DNA of 64,000 bases from NCBI RefSeq assembly GCF_964059135.1, contig NZ_OZ060393.1, forward strand, positions 1-64,000, in the 5' to 3' direction. The notes beneath the pieces were generated by a model. The model made no database searches. It worked only from the letters and a program-made list of their open reading frames with translations, and was not told where the DNA came from. Position 1 is the first letter of the stretch. Every line of letters begins with the position of its first letter. Made by a program: the position numbers and the translations under genes. Origin of the DNA: Buchnera aphidicola (Symydobius americanus) (GTDB taxonomy: Bacteria; Pseudomonadota; Gammaproteobacteria; Enterobacterales; Enterobacteriaceae). Positions 40,686-50,660 of the stretch are shown here, one piece after another.

Positions 40686-41065
40686 TATCATGATTTTTTC
40701 TTTAAGTATATAATACTAATACATTATGTTTTATGCAATAATAAATTAATTATATTTTATATTATAATTTATTAAAAGTAAAAAATATTTTTTAATATTT
40801 TTTCATAAAAAATTAGAATGATTATATAATAAATTAAAATATGTTTTTTGTATATATTTTTAATTTATTTTTTATAATTGAACAAAATTATAAAATAGTT
40901 TTTTAAAAATTCGATATCTATTATAATTTGAAGTCATATTTTTGAATTTTTGATTTTTAATAATATTAAAATATTATTTTATTCTTAAATTTTAATATTT
41001 TTAAATTATTTTGATAATATTCTTAATATTTTAAGAATATTTAAAGATTAAATTTGGAATACATT
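40686..41065. other. AT-only divergent spacer between the tRNA cluster and metF
   Basis: About 380 bases without a reading frame. It must hold the promoters of the tRNA cluster (leftward) and of the metF-argBGH-cysE group (rightward). The only distinct structure is the perfect inverted repeat at 41017-41040, listed separately. No ARG box or MetJ box is recognisable. Confidence 0.6.
41017..41040. repeat. Perfect inverted repeat in the metF leader
   Basis: ATATTCTTAA (41017-41026) and TTAAGAATAT (41031-41040) are exact reverse complements around TATT. It lies 25 bases before the metF ATG. It could be an operator or an RNA hairpin, but a ten-pair AT-only palindrome is near what chance would give in a sequence this rich in A and T. 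Confidence 0.5.
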
Positions 41066-41962
41066 ATGGATTTTCCTTATAACAATAGTTATTATCGTAT
41101 ATTAGATGAAGGTATTTTTAATATCATTTCTAAGGTGCATATTTCTTTTGAATTTTTTCCACCTAAAATACAATCTATAGAAAATAGTAAATTTTTATCT
41201 TCTATTAATCGATTAAGTGTATTTCGTCCGGATTTTATTTCGATTACATGTACTTCTAATAGTAATTTAAATGATTTAACTTATCGTACTGTTCATAAAC
41301 TTCAAAATATGTTAAATATTAACATTTCTCCTCATATTACTTATATTAATTCTACTGACCATGAAATTAAACGACTTGCTAAAAATTATTGGGACATCGG
41401 GATTCGTAATATTGTTGCATTACGTGGTGATTTTTCAGAGCAAGGTAGTAATCGTATAGTATATGCTTCTGATTTAGTATCTTTATTAAAAGAAGTTGCT
41501 GATTTTGAAATTGCTGTTGCTGCTTATCCTGAAGTTCATCCAGAATCAAATAATTCTCAATTAGACTTAATTAATTTGAAAAGGAAAATTGATGCTGGAG
41601 CAAATAAAGCAATTACTCAATTTTTTTTCAATATAAATAATTATTTAAGATTTCGTGATCGTTGTGCTTCTATTGGTATTTACGCTAATATTATACCCGG
41701 CATATTACCAATATTAGATTTTAAACAACTTAAAAGATTTGCTTCTATGACAAACGTATGTATTCCAAAATGGATACGTAATTTTTTTGATAATTTAGAT
41801 CCAAATGATGTTTATACGACTCAAATGATTGGATTAGCGATATCAGTTAACATGATTAATCAATTGTATATTGCTGGAGTACGACATTTTCATTTTTATA
41901 CTTTAAATAAATCAGATATTATTTATTCTTTATGTCATATGTTAAATTCTTCTAGAAAATAG
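41066..41962 (+). CDS. metF: 5,10-methylenetetrahydrofolate reductase
   Basis: FAD enzyme that makes 5-methyltetrahydrofolate for MetE. The ATG at 41066, seven bases after TTTGGA, gives 298 residues (296 in E. coli); a TTG at 41054 is less likely. Family blocks are ISFEFFPPK with the catalytic glutamate, NIVALRGD, AVAAYPEVHPES, DAGANKAITQFFF and FHFYTLNKS. It heads a same-strand group with argB, argG, argH and cysE. argE and argC, which precede argB in related clusters, are missing after it. Confidence 0.97.
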   Translation: MDFPYNNSYYRILDEGIFNIISKVHISFEFFPPKIQSIENSKFLSSINRLSVFRPDFISITCTSNSNLNDLTYRTVHKLQNMLNINISPHITYINSTDHEIKRLAKNYWDIGIRNIVALRGDFSEQGSNRIVYASDLVSLLKEVADFEIAVAAYPEVHPESNNSQLDLINLKRKIDAGANKAITQFFFNINNYLRFRDRCASIGIYANIIPGILPILDFKQLKRFASMTNVCIPKWIRNFFDNLDPNDVYTTQMIGLAISVNMINQLYIAGVRHFHFYTLNKSDIIYSLCHMLNSSRK

Positions 41963-42022
41963 TATTTTTTTTTGCAATTTTAAATATTAATGATGTATTT
42001 TTTATATAGAGCGTTTTATATT

Positions 42023-42802
42023 ATGAAGACAGTAGTTATTAAAATAGGAGGTATGCTATTAAATAGTGATGCTTCTATGATTCGTCTATTTAATGGAATA
42101 TATTCTTATTATCAATCATATTATCACAATATATTAATTGTACATGGTGGAAATTATTGGTTTGAATCTATCATGAAAAATATATATTGTACTTTTAAAA
42201 AAGATGATTTAAATGCAATTAATTTAAATATTAATAATAATATTTATCATGATCTAAAAATTGGTATATTATCTGGAACAATTAATAAGTATTTAGTAAA
42301 TCAATCACGGTTATATAATATTAATGCAATTGGTTTATGTTTAACAGACGGAAATATGTTAATTTTTGATCAATATGATTTAAATAATCCTATGAAACCA
42401 ACGTGTGGTTCTTTAAGATTAATTAATTATTTTTTTAAATTAAAAATAATTCCAATTATTAGTTCAATAGGTATTAATCAGAATAATGATATAAATATTA
42501 TTGATTCTGATATTACGGCTATGATATTAGCGAAGTGTTTAAATGCAAGGTTAATTTTATTAACTGATGTTAGTGCAGTTTTAGATGGTAAGGGAAATCG
42601 CATTAAAGAGCTTTCAGAATATGATGCTAATAAATTAATTTCAGAAGGTATTATTACTGATGGTATGATTAGTAAAGTTCAAACTGCTTTACGTTTTGCG
42701 CGTGATTTAAATAAATCAGTTGATATTTCTGGTTTACAGGATATTATTCAACTAAAATTATTATTACAAGGACATTCCTCTGGTACTCGTATTTTTTGCT
42801 AA
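42023..42802 (+). CDS. argB: Acetylglutamate kinase, substrate site altered
   Basis: Phosphorylates N-acetylglutamate, second step of arginine synthesis. The ATG at 42023 (MKTVVIKIGG) gives 259 residues (258 in E. coli); the frame is open from 41990 but that part is not conserved. The E. coli catalytic residues Lys8 (KIGG), Asp162 and Lys217 (ITDGMISK) have counterparts. Other binding positions do not: Gly45 of HGGG is Asn (HGGN), Arg66 aligns with Asn, and Asn158 aligns with Ile. Arg66 and Asn158 bind N-acetylglutamate in E. coli. The protein may therefore be impaired. The fold blocks LTDVSAVLDGKGNRI and SGTRIFC are intact. Confidence 0.93.
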   Translation: MKTVVIKIGGMLLNSDASMIRLFNGIYSYYQSYYHNILIVHGGNYWFESIMKNIYCTFKKDDLNAINLNINNNIYHDLKIGILSGTINKYLVNQSRLYNINAIGLCLTDGNMLIFDQYDLNNPMKPTCGSLRLINYFFKLKIIPIISSIGINQNNDINIIDSDITAMILAKCLNARLILLTDVSAVLDGKGNRIKELSEYDANKLISEGIITDGMISKVQTALRFARDLNKSVDISGLQDIIQLKLLLQGHSSGTRIFC

Positions 42803-42825
42803 AATTAATGGATATTAATACTGTT

Positions 42826-44043
42826 ATGAATATAAAAGATAGTAGTAAAGTAGTATTAGCTTATTCTGGAGGATTAGATACTTCGGTGATTATTCCATGG
42901 ATTAAAGAAAATTATTCATTGGATGTAATTGCCTTTGTTGCTGATTTAGGACAATCTAAAGATGATTTAAATAGTATTTCAGATAAAGCATTTCAGTCTG
43001 GAGCATCAGATTGTTTTATTATAGATTTAAAAAAAAAATTTGTTGAAGAATATATTTTTCCAGTATTAAGTACTGGTGCTTTATATGAAGGAAGTTATTT
43101 GTTAGGTACAGCTATGGCTAGACCTTTAATTGCTAAAGAACAGGTAAAATTAGCTTTATCACTAAAAGCCATTGCTGTTTGTCATGGAGCAACTGGTAAA
43201 GGAAATGACCAGGTTCGTTTTGAAACAGCCTATGCTTCTTTAGCACCTCAACTTCAAGTTATTGCCCCATGGAGAGAGTGGAATTTTTCTTCTCGAGAAG
43301 ATTTGATTGAATATTTAAAAGTAAGAAATATTCCTAGTACTGCAACGGTTGATAAGATATATAGCAGAGATGAGAATATTTGGCATATTTCTACTGAAGG
43401 GGGAATATTAGAAGAACCTTGGAATGCCCCTAATAAGGATTGCTGGATTTGGACTACAGATCCTGTAGATGCTCCAAATATTCCAGAATTTGTTAGTATT
43501 CAATTAGATAAAGGTTGTCCTGTTGCTGTAAATGATCAATTTTTAGATTCTGTGCAATGTTTAAGTGTATTAAATTCATTAGCTTCTAAACATGGAATTG
43601 GTCGTATAGATATAGTTGAAAATCGTTTAATTGGTATGAAATCTAGAGGTTGTTATGAAACTCCAGGTGGAACATTATTAGTTCAATCTATTCGTGCTAT
43701 AGAACAATTAGTATTAGATCGAGATAGTTTTAAATGGCGAGAAAAAATTGGATTAGAAATGTCTTCTATAGTTTATAATGGATTATGGTTTTCTCCGGTT
43801 TGTGAATCTATTAAAGCTTCTGCGCGCGTCTTATTTAATTTAATTACCGGAAAGGTTGTGTTAAAATTATATAAAGGACATTCAATAGTTGTTCAGAAGA
43901 AATCTAAAAATTCTTTATATTCTCAAGAGTTCGCTACTTTTGGTTGTGATGATGTATATGATCAAAATGATTCGAAAGGTTTTATTAACTTATTTTCATT
44001 GTCTTCTAAAATTAGAGCAATGAAAAATTGTAATAAAATTTAA
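42826..44043 (+). CDS. argG: Argininosuccinate synthase
   Basis: Joins citrulline and aspartate using ATP. From the ATG at 42826 the product has 405 residues; an ATG at 42808, close after the argB stop, would add six. The P-loop-like AYSGGLDTS starts the protein and CHGATGKGNDQVRFE lies near residue 120. Length and sequence place it in the common 400-residue class found in argECBGH-type clusters, not the 447-residue E. coli K-12 form. Active-site blocks are intact. Confidence 0.96.
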   Translation: MNIKDSSKVVLAYSGGLDTSVIIPWIKENYSLDVIAFVADLGQSKDDLNSISDKAFQSGASDCFIIDLKKKFVEEYIFPVLSTGALYEGSYLLGTAMARPLIAKEQVKLALSLKAIAVCHGATGKGNDQVRFETAYASLAPQLQVIAPWREWNFSSREDLIEYLKVRNIPSTATVDKIYSRDENIWHISTEGGILEEPWNAPNKDCWIWTTDPVDAPNIPEFVSIQLDKGCPVAVNDQFLDSVQCLSVLNSLASKHGIGRIDIVENRLIGMKSRGCYETPGGTLLVQSIRAIEQLVLDRDSFKWREKIGLEMSSIVYNGLWFSPVCESIKASARVLFNLITGKVVLKLYKGHSIVVQKKSKNSLYSQEFATFGCDDVYDQNDSKGFINLFSLSSKIRAMKNCNKI

Positions 44044-44136
44044 TATTTTTTACAAATTCTATAATGCGAAATATTTATATAATATTTTAACATGATATTT
44101 TTAATATAATTTATTATTTGTGGAGTGTAATATTTT

Positions 44137-45579
44137 ATGAATTATCAAGATTCAAAATTGTGGGGAGGACGTTTTAATAAAGAACCCGATGTTTTTTTTC
44201 GTAAGTTTAATACCTCATTACGTGTTGATCATCGTTTAGTGATACAGGATATTATTAGCTCGATTGCATGGTCTAAATCTTTATTAGAATGTGAAGTACT
44301 TACGGTTGAAGAACAAGGTCGAATTGAATTAGAATTAAATAATTTATTACAAGAAGTGTCTCGTAATATTGAAATGATTCAAAATAGTTTACATGAAGAT
44401 ATTCACAGCTGGGTGGAATCAAAATTAATCGAAAGATTAGGTGATTTAGGAAAAAAATTACATACAGGAAGAAGTAGAAATGATCAGGTTACAACAGATT
44501 TGAAATTATGGTGTAAATATGCTATTCAAATTTTATTAAATCATTTACATCATTTAGAACGTGCTTTTTTTATTCAAGCAGATCTCACAACAGATGTTAT
44601 CATGCCTGGTTATACTCATTTACAAAGAGCTCAGCCTATTACTTTTTCGTATTGGTGTTTAGCGTATATAGAGATGTTTCGAAGAGATGAAAGTAGGTTA
44701 CAAAATGCTTTACAAAGATTGGATTTTAGCCCATTAGGTTCGGGTGCTTTATCTGGAACTTCTTGGTGTATTGATCGTGATAAATTAGCAGTTAGAATGG
44801 GATTTTCTTCTGCTACTAGAAATGGTTTAGATTCTGTTTCCGATCGCGATTATGTTTTAGAAATACTTTCTGCAGCTTCAATTAGTATGATTCATTTATC
44901 AAGATTTGCTGAGGATTTAATATTTTTTAATTCTGGTGAATCGAATTTTATTGAATTATCTGATACTATTACTTCTGGATCGTCTTTAATGCCTCAAAAG
45001 AAAAATCCAGATGCATTAGAGTTAATTAGGGGTCGATCTGGTAAAGTTCACGGATTATTAACAAGTATGTTAATATTACTTAAAGGTTTACCGTTATCTT
45101 ATAATAAGGATATGCAAGAAGATAAAGAGATTTTATTTAATGCTTTTGATATTTGGCGAGATTGTTTAAACATGTCTATTATAGTTTTAAATTCCATGAA
45201 AGTAAAAAAAAATACTTGTCTATATGCTGCAAAAATGGGATATTCAAATGCTACTGAATTAGCAGATTATTTAGTAAATAAAGGTGTTCCATTTAGGGAA
45301 TCTCATTATATTGTCGGAAAAATTGTTTTAGAAGCAATCAGTCGTAAATTTTCTTTAGAACAATTAGAATTATCAGTTTTCAAGAAATATCATGTATGTT
45401 TTGAAAAAGATGTTTATGATGTGTTAGATTTAAATTCTTGTATTAATAGCAGAAATGTGAAAGGTGGCGTTTCATTTCAGGAAGTTAAAAAATCTCTTGA
45501 TGAAGTAAAAAATTATTTAGATGAAAGAAAAAATATTTATTTATCTAAATATATGAATGATATAACATCCAGTGAATAG
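44137..45579 (+). CDS. argH: Argininosuccinate lyase
   Basis: Splits argininosuccinate into arginine and fumarate, the last step of the path. The 480-residue protein (457 in E. coli) has LWGGRF near the start, [22 protein letters not shown] with the catalytic histidine, and the fumarase-superfamily signature [12 protein letters not shown] near residue 280. A GTGGAGTG sequence precedes the ATG. The C-terminus has a lysine-rich extension. cysE follows eight bases after the stop. Confidence 0.97.
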   Translation: MNYQDSKLWGGRFNKEPDVFFRKFNTSLRVDHRLVIQDIISSIAWSKSLLECEVLTVEEQGRIELELNNLLQEVSRNIEMIQNSLHEDIHSWVESKLIERLGDLGKKLHTGRSRNDQVTTDLKLWCKYAIQILLNHLHHLERAFFIQADLTTDVIMPGYTHLQRAQPITFSYWCLAYIEMFRRDESRLQNALQRLDFSPLGSGALSGTSWCIDRDKLAVRMGFSSATRNGLDSVSDRDYVLEILSAASISMIHLSRFAEDLIFFNSGESNFIELSDTITSGSSLMPQKKNPDALELIRGRSGKVHGLLTSMLILLKGLPLSYNKDMQEDKEILFNAFDIWRDCLNMSIIVLNSMKVKKNTCLYAAKMGYSNATELADYLVNKGVPFRESHYIVGKIVLEAISRKFSLEQLELSVFKKYHVCFEKDVYDVLDLNSCINSRNVKGGVSFQEVKKSLDEVKNYLDERKNIYLSKYMNDITSSE

Positions 45580-45587
45580 GAAGATAT

Positions 45588-46409
45588 ATGTTATATGAAG
45601 AAGTGGAAATAATATGGAAAAAAATTTATTCTGAAACATCGATTTTAATTAAAGAAGAGCCATATTTATATAATTTTTATAATTCTTATATTTTAAAACA
45701 TAATTCTTTAATTGATTCAATGAGTTACATTTTAGCAGATAAGTTATTTGATGATTTTATATCACGAACTCAAATGAAAAAGATGATTTCAAAATTATAT
45801 TTACATAATCCTATTATGTCTATATATGCCGTACAAGATATTAATTTTATTATTCAAACAGATCCTGTAGTAAATTATTTTCATATACCTTTTTTATACT
45901 TTAAAGGTTTCCATGCTTTACAGGGATATCGTATTAGTAATTATTTATGGTCACAAGGTAGAAAATCACTAGCAATGTATTTTCAAAGTAAAATATCTCA
46001 GCGATTTTCGATCGATATTCATCCAGCTGCAAAAATTGGATCTGGAATTATTTTAGATCATGGTACTGGAATTGTTATTGGAGAAACTGTTGTAATCGAA
46101 AATCATGTTTCTATATTACAATCTGTTACTATAGGGAGTAGATATAGTATTTTAGGTAATCGACATCCCATCATTCGTGAAGGTACTATTATTGGTGCTG
46201 GCGCAAAAATTTTAGGAAATATTGAAATTGGTTCATTTTCTAAAATTGGTTCTGGTGCTGTTGTATTAAATTCAGTTCCAAGTTATTCTACGGTGGTTGG
46301 AATTCCTGGTAAAATTATCAGTAAATCTCATAATGAGGTTTTAAATCCTATAAATCAAAATAATTCTTTTTCTCATTCTATAGATTTTCAATATGGATCA
46401 GGAATTTAA
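45588..46409 (+). CDS. cysE: Serine O-acetyltransferase
   Basis: Makes O-acetylserine, the acceptor for sulfide in cysteine synthesis; CysK (56614) does the next step. It has 273 residues, the E. coli length. The N-terminal helical part is divergent. The C-terminal left-handed beta-helix shows hexapeptide repeats, with SIDIHPAAKIGSGIILDHGTGIVIGET (split by the active-site His/Asp region) and GAGAKILGNIEIGS. It ends the metF-arg group and is followed by a hairpin terminator. Confidence 0.97.
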   Translation: MLYEEVEIIWKKIYSETSILIKEEPYLYNFYNSYILKHNSLIDSMSYILADKLFDDFISRTQMKKMISKLYLHNPIMSIYAVQDINFIIQTDPVVNYFHIPFLYFKGFHALQGYRISNYLWSQGRKSLAMYFQSKISQRFSIDIHPAAKIGSGIILDHGTGIVIGETVVIENHVSILQSVTIGSRYSILGNRHPIIREGTIIGAGAKILGNIEIGSFSKIGSGAVVLNSVPSYSTVVGIPGKIISKSHNEVLNPINQNNSFSHSIDFQYGSGI

Positions 46410-46464
46410 TTATATTATTTTATTAAATCATTTTTTATGTAGAATGTTTATATTTTTATATTTA

Positions 46465-46494
46465 AAGCTTCCAATATTTTATTTTCGGAAGCTT
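46465..46494. terminator. Bidirectional terminator between cysE and rpoD
   Basis: AAGCTTCC (46465-46472) pairs exactly with GGAAGCTT (46487-46494) around a 14-base AT-rich loop. It sits between the convergent cysE and rpoD genes, with T-rich or A-rich flanks on both sides, and probably ends both transcripts. Confidence 0.75.
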
Positions 46495-46516
46495 ATAAAA
46501 TTATGTTTACCATTTT

Positions 46517-48367
46517 TTATTCTTCTAAAAAACTTTTTAATACATCTGATCTACTGGGGTGTCTTAATTTTCTTAAAGCTTTTGCTTCTATTTGACGTAT
46601 TCTTTCTCTTGTAACATCGAATTGTTTTCCAACTTCTTCTAATGTATGGTCAGTATGCATATCGATACCAAATCGCATTCTTAATACTTTTGCTTCTCGT
46701 TCCGTTAATCCAGATAAAATTTGATATGTTGTTGCTCTTAAATTTTTTGATGTTGCTGACTCTAATGGAAGCTCTAAATTAGTATCTTCAATAAAATCAC
46801 CTAAATGTGAATCTTCATCATCCCCGATAGGGGTTTCCATAGATATAGGTTCTTTAGCAATTTTTAATACTTTTCGAATTTTATCTTCTGGAATTAACAT
46901 TCTCACTGATAATTCTTCTGGTGTAGGTTCTCTACCAATTTCTTGTAATATTTGTCTGGAAATTCGGTTTAATTTATTAATCGTTTCAATCATGTGTACT
47001 GGAATTCTAATTGTTCTAGCCTGATCAGCGATACAACGTGTAATTGCTTGTCTAATCCACCATGTTGCGTATGTAGAAAATTTATATCCCCGACGATATT
47101 CAAATTTATCTACTGCTTTCATTAAGCCGATATTTCCTTCTTGAATTAAATCTAAGAATTGTAATCCTCGATTAGTATATTTTTTCGCAATTGAAATTAC
47201 TAATCTTAAATTTGCTTCTACCATTTCTTTTTTTGCTCTTTTTGATTTAGCTTCTCCTATTGACATTCGTCTGTTGATATCTTTAACTTGTCCTATACTA
47301 AGTCCTGTTTCTTTTTCAATTTGAATTAATTTTTTCATGATTAAAAAAATATTTTCTTTAAATAAACATATTTTTTTAGACCATGGTTTATTCATTTTTT
47401 CTGCGATATATATCCAATTTTTGTTTGTTTCATGACCAATAAATAAATTTATAAAACTTTTTTTAGGCATGTTACATTGTTCAATACATAATTTCATGAT
47501 TAATCTTTCTTGTTTTCGGACACGTTGTATCATATTACGCATGTTACTAATGAGATATTCAAATTGTTTTGGTACTAATTTAAATTGTTGAAATATATTT
47601 GATAATTTTTTAATCTCTTTAAAAACTGTTTTATGCGTATTATTTTTATTTGCAATAGTTTTTTTAGTTTTTATGTATTGTTTTTTTAATTCCAAAAATT
47701 TTTTACATACTAATTTTGTGTCGAGACTATTTTCTTCGAAATATTCATTAGTGATTTTTTTATCAATATTCTGTTTTTTATTTTTGGCTTGTTTTTTATT
47801 ATTTTTTCTTTTTGTTTTTTTATATTTAGTAATGGGCGTAATGATATCTTGTTGATTAGGATTAATGAATCCGGTGATCAATTCAGACAATCTTATTTGA
47901 TCAGATTGTACTCGTTCATATTGTTTTAATAAATAAATAATAGTTTCAGGATATTCGGATACAGAAGATTGTACTTGATTAATTCCTTCTTCAATTTTTT
48001 TTGCAATCTCAATTTCACCTTCTCTAGTTAATAATTCTACTGTACCCATTTCTCTCATATACATACGTACAGGATCTGTTGTTCTTCCAAGCTCTGATTC
48101 TACATTAGATAGTACTTGAGCTGCTTCTTCTACAATATCTTCATCTGTATCATTGTTTCCAGTTTTTAGTATTATATCATCAGAATCTGGTGCATGTTCT
48201 ACTACTTGAATACCCATATCATTTATCATTTGAATAATATCTTCAATTTGATCTGATCCGATAATATCTTCTGGTAAGTGATCATTGATTTTAGAATAAG
48301 TTAGATATCCTTGTTCTTTTCCTGTTTTAATTAATATTTTTAGTTGTATGTGTCGATTATTTTTCAT
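46517..48367 (-). CDS. rpoD: RNA polymerase sigma-70 factor (housekeeping)
   Basis: Main sigma factor. The 616-residue protein (613 in E. coli) has region 1.1 at the N-terminus, region 1.2 with [22 protein letters not shown], a lysine-rich non-conserved region near residues 180-330, region 2 with [37 protein letters not shown] (split), region 3 [16 protein letters not shown] and region 4 [20 protein letters not shown]. It ends the rpsU-dnaG-rpoD operon, 96 bases after dnaG. Confidence 0.98.
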   Translation of the reverse strand: MKNNRHIQLKILIKTGKEQGYLTYSKINDHLPEDIIGSDQIEDIIQMINDMGIQVVEHAPDSDDIILKTGNNDTDEDIVEEAAQVLSNVESELGRTTDPVRMYMREMGTVELLTREGEIEIAKKIEEGINQVQSSVSEYPETIIYLLKQYERVQSDQIRLSELITGFINPNQQDIITPITKYKKTKRKNNKKQAKNKKQNIDKKITNEYFEENSLDTKLVCKKFLELKKQYIKTKKTIANKNNTHKTVFKEIKKLSNIFQQFKLVPKQFEYLISNMRNMIQRVRKQERLIMKLCIEQCNMPKKSFINLFIGHETNKNWIYIAEKMNKPWSKKICLFKENIFLIMKKLIQIEKETGLSIGQVKDINRRMSIGEAKSKRAKKEMVEANLRLVISIAKKYTNRGLQFLDLIQEGNIGLMKAVDKFEYRRGYKFSTYATWWIRQAITRCIADQARTIRIPVHMIETINKLNRISRQILQEIGREPTPEELSVRMLIPEDKIRKVLKIAKEPISMETPIGDDEDSHLGDFIEDTNLELPLESATSKNLRATTYQILSGLTEREAKVLRMRFGIDMHTDHTLEEVGKQFDVTRERIRQIEAKALRKLRHPSRSDVLKSFLEE

Positions 48368-48463
48368 AATATATTATTTCCTATAAATTATATTAAATAT
48401 GTATTTGAGTAACTGGATTAATTTTATTATTTTTATTTAAATATTATAAATTATTTTGAAGTT

Positions 48464-50212
48464 TTAAACGATGATTTTTTTTGATAGTATTTTATTAATT
48501 TTCCATAATTCATATTTTTCATATTTATTTAAATTACTTTTTTGATCTTTTAATATTAAAAAATTATATTTTTTTTCCAAGTTAAAACGATATATTTTAA
48601 TGATTAATTCTAGAAATACATTTTTTGTATTTTTTGAATCGATCATATTATCCCAATATGCTAATTTTTTAATGATATTAAAAATATTGTTTTTTTGTCG
48701 ATAAATTTCTATTAATTGTCCAGTATGAAATATATTATATTTCTTACATTTAGAAATTATATCTAAAAATATATCAAATCCTTTAATATCAATTGATTTT
48801 AATTTTTTAATTGATTTCGGTAATACATTAATTAGCGTTGGATTTTGAATAATGAGACTAATTAATATCTTGATATGCGTGAATCTAATTTTAATTATAT
48901 TATTATAGATATTATTATATTTTTTTTGTGAAAAAATTTTTTCTAATTGAAATGCATCGGTAATACCTATTTGATTTCCTATTTCTTTTTGAAAATATAA
49001 TTTTATTAATTGACTTGGAATCTGATTAATTAATGGTAAAGATTTGTTAAATAACTCCAATTTTCCATCTATAGAGGATAAATTAATTTTTTCTAGTAAT
49101 ATTGTTAAGAAAAAATCTATCATATTTATAGCATTTTTAATACGTGTTTTAAATTTTTTTTCTCCTTCTTTATGAATTATACTATCTGGATCTTCACCAT
49201 CCGGTAAGAATATAAATTTCATACTATAACCGTCATGCATATAAGATAATGCTATTTTAAAAGTGTTCCATGCTGCATTTTTTCCTGATTCATCTCCATC
49301 GTAACAGTAAATAATGTTTTGGCTAATATTAAAAAGTATTTGTATTTGTTTTTTTGTAGTTACTGTTCCAAGTGAAGCAACTGTATATTTAATATTATAC
49401 TGTGTTAATGAAATGACGTCAAAGTATCCTTCAACAACAATTAAATATTTTGGTTTTGAAAATTTTTTATATATTTCATAGATTCCATATAATTGATTTC
49501 CTTTATTAAATATACTTGTTGTAGGAGAATTAATATATTTTGAAGATGTTTTATTATTTATTGCTCTTCCCCCAAAACCGGTGATTCGACCATATTTATC
49601 TTTTATCGGAAATGTTATTCTACCTTGAAATCTATCATATTTATTATTTTCTTTATTATTTATTAGAACCCCTCCTAAGATTAAATTTGGTATTTGATTT
49701 TTATCAAATATTTTTTTTAAGAAATATTTTTCATAATTACAATATCCAATTTCAAAATATTTAATAGTATTATAATGAATATTTCTTTTTTTTAAATATA
49801 ATTGAGCTTTTTGAGAATTTTTTGATTGTATATTATCGCAATATATATTTGATATTATTTTCATACTTTGATATATTGCGATTTTTTCATAATATATTTG
49901 GTGATACTTTTTTTTATATGGAATTTTTAATCCATTTATATTTGCTAATTCTTTAACACTTTCTACAAATGTTAATTGATTATATTTCATTAAAAAATCA
50001 ATAATATTTCCATATGAGTGACAACCAAAACAATAAAAATATTGTTTTTCTGTATTTATTGTAAAAGATGGTTGATTTTCATTATGAAATGGACAAATTG
50101 CTTGATAATTTTTCCCGAATTTTTTTATTTTTATATGATTATGAATTATATCTATAATATTGGTTTTTTTTAAAATTTCTTGTATAAATTCTTTTGGTAT
50201 AAAATGATTCAT
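48464..50212 (-). CDS. dnaG: DNA primase
   Basis: Makes RNA primers for lagging-strand synthesis. The 582-residue protein (581 in E. coli) has the N-terminal zinc finger CPFHNENQPSFTIN...YFYCFGCHSYG (residues about 40-65), the RNA-polymerase basic region with GFGGRAIN, and the TOPRIM VVEGYFDVI plus CYDGDESG near residues 257-310. The C-terminal DnaB-binding domain is strongly diverged and lysine/isoleucine-rich. Middle gene of the macromolecular-synthesis operon. Confidence 0.97.
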   Translation of the reverse strand: MNHFIPKEFIQEILKKTNIIDIIHNHIKIKKFGKNYQAICPFHNENQPSFTINTEKQYFYCFGCHSYGNIIDFLMKYNQLTFVESVKELANINGLKIPYKKKYHQIYYEKIAIYQSMKIISNIYCDNIQSKNSQKAQLYLKKRNIHYNTIKYFEIGYCNYEKYFLKKIFDKNQIPNLILGGVLINNKENNKYDRFQGRITFPIKDKYGRITGFGGRAINNKTSSKYINSPTTSIFNKGNQLYGIYEIYKKFSKPKYLIVVEGYFDVISLTQYNIKYTVASLGTVTTKKQIQILFNISQNIIYCYDGDESGKNAAWNTFKIALSYMHDGYSMKFIFLPDGEDPDSIIHKEGEKKFKTRIKNAINMIDFFLTILLEKINLSSIDGKLELFNKSLPLINQIPSQLIKLYFQKEIGNQIGITDAFQLEKIFSQKKYNNIYNNIIKIRFTHIKILISLIIQNPTLINVLPKSIKKLKSIDIKGFDIFLDIISKCKKYNIFHTGQLIEIYRQKNNIFNIIKKLAYWDNMIDSKNTKNVFLELIIKIYRFNLEKKYNFLILKDQKSNLNKYEKYELWKINKILSKKIIV

Positions 50213-50266
50213 GGTATTTTATATTGTAATATTAATAGAAAAATATTTTTAAAAAAGAATTTTTTT

Positions 50267-50482
50267 TTAATACATTCGTATTTTTTTTGCATTTTCTCTA
50301 GATATTTTTTTTAGGAGTCTTTTGATAGCAGATGCTTTTGCTCTTTTTCTTTCTGTTGTTGGTTTTTCATAAAATTCTCGTCTTCTCATTTCGGCTAATA
50401 TACCAGCTTTTTCGCAAGCTCTTTTAAATCTTCTTAGAGCAATATCAAATGGTTCATTTTCACGTACTTTAATAACAGGCAT
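50267..50482 (-). CDS. rpsU: 30S ribosomal protein S21
   Basis: Small basic protein of the 30S subunit. The 71 residues equal the E. coli length and read [20 protein letters not shown] then [21 protein letters not shown], nearly identical to E. coli. It is first in rpsU-dnaG-rpoD, divergent from tsaD as in E. coli. AAGGAG upstream of the ATG is a strong ribosome binding site. Confidence 0.98.
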   Translation of the reverse strand: MPVIKVRENEPFDIALRRFKRACEKAGILAEMRRREFYEKPTTERKRAKASAIKRLLKKISRENAKKIRMY

Positions 50483-50660
50483 ATAAAATTATTAATCTCC
50501 TTTAAAATCGTTTATTTGTATTGATGATTAAATGATTTCATTATAAATCATTTTAATATATTTATCCTTTTAATATTTATATATTGAAGGTATATATTAT
50601 TATACACTTAATAAAAATTTTTTGTTATACTTTAAAATACATTAAAATTATGGATATATT

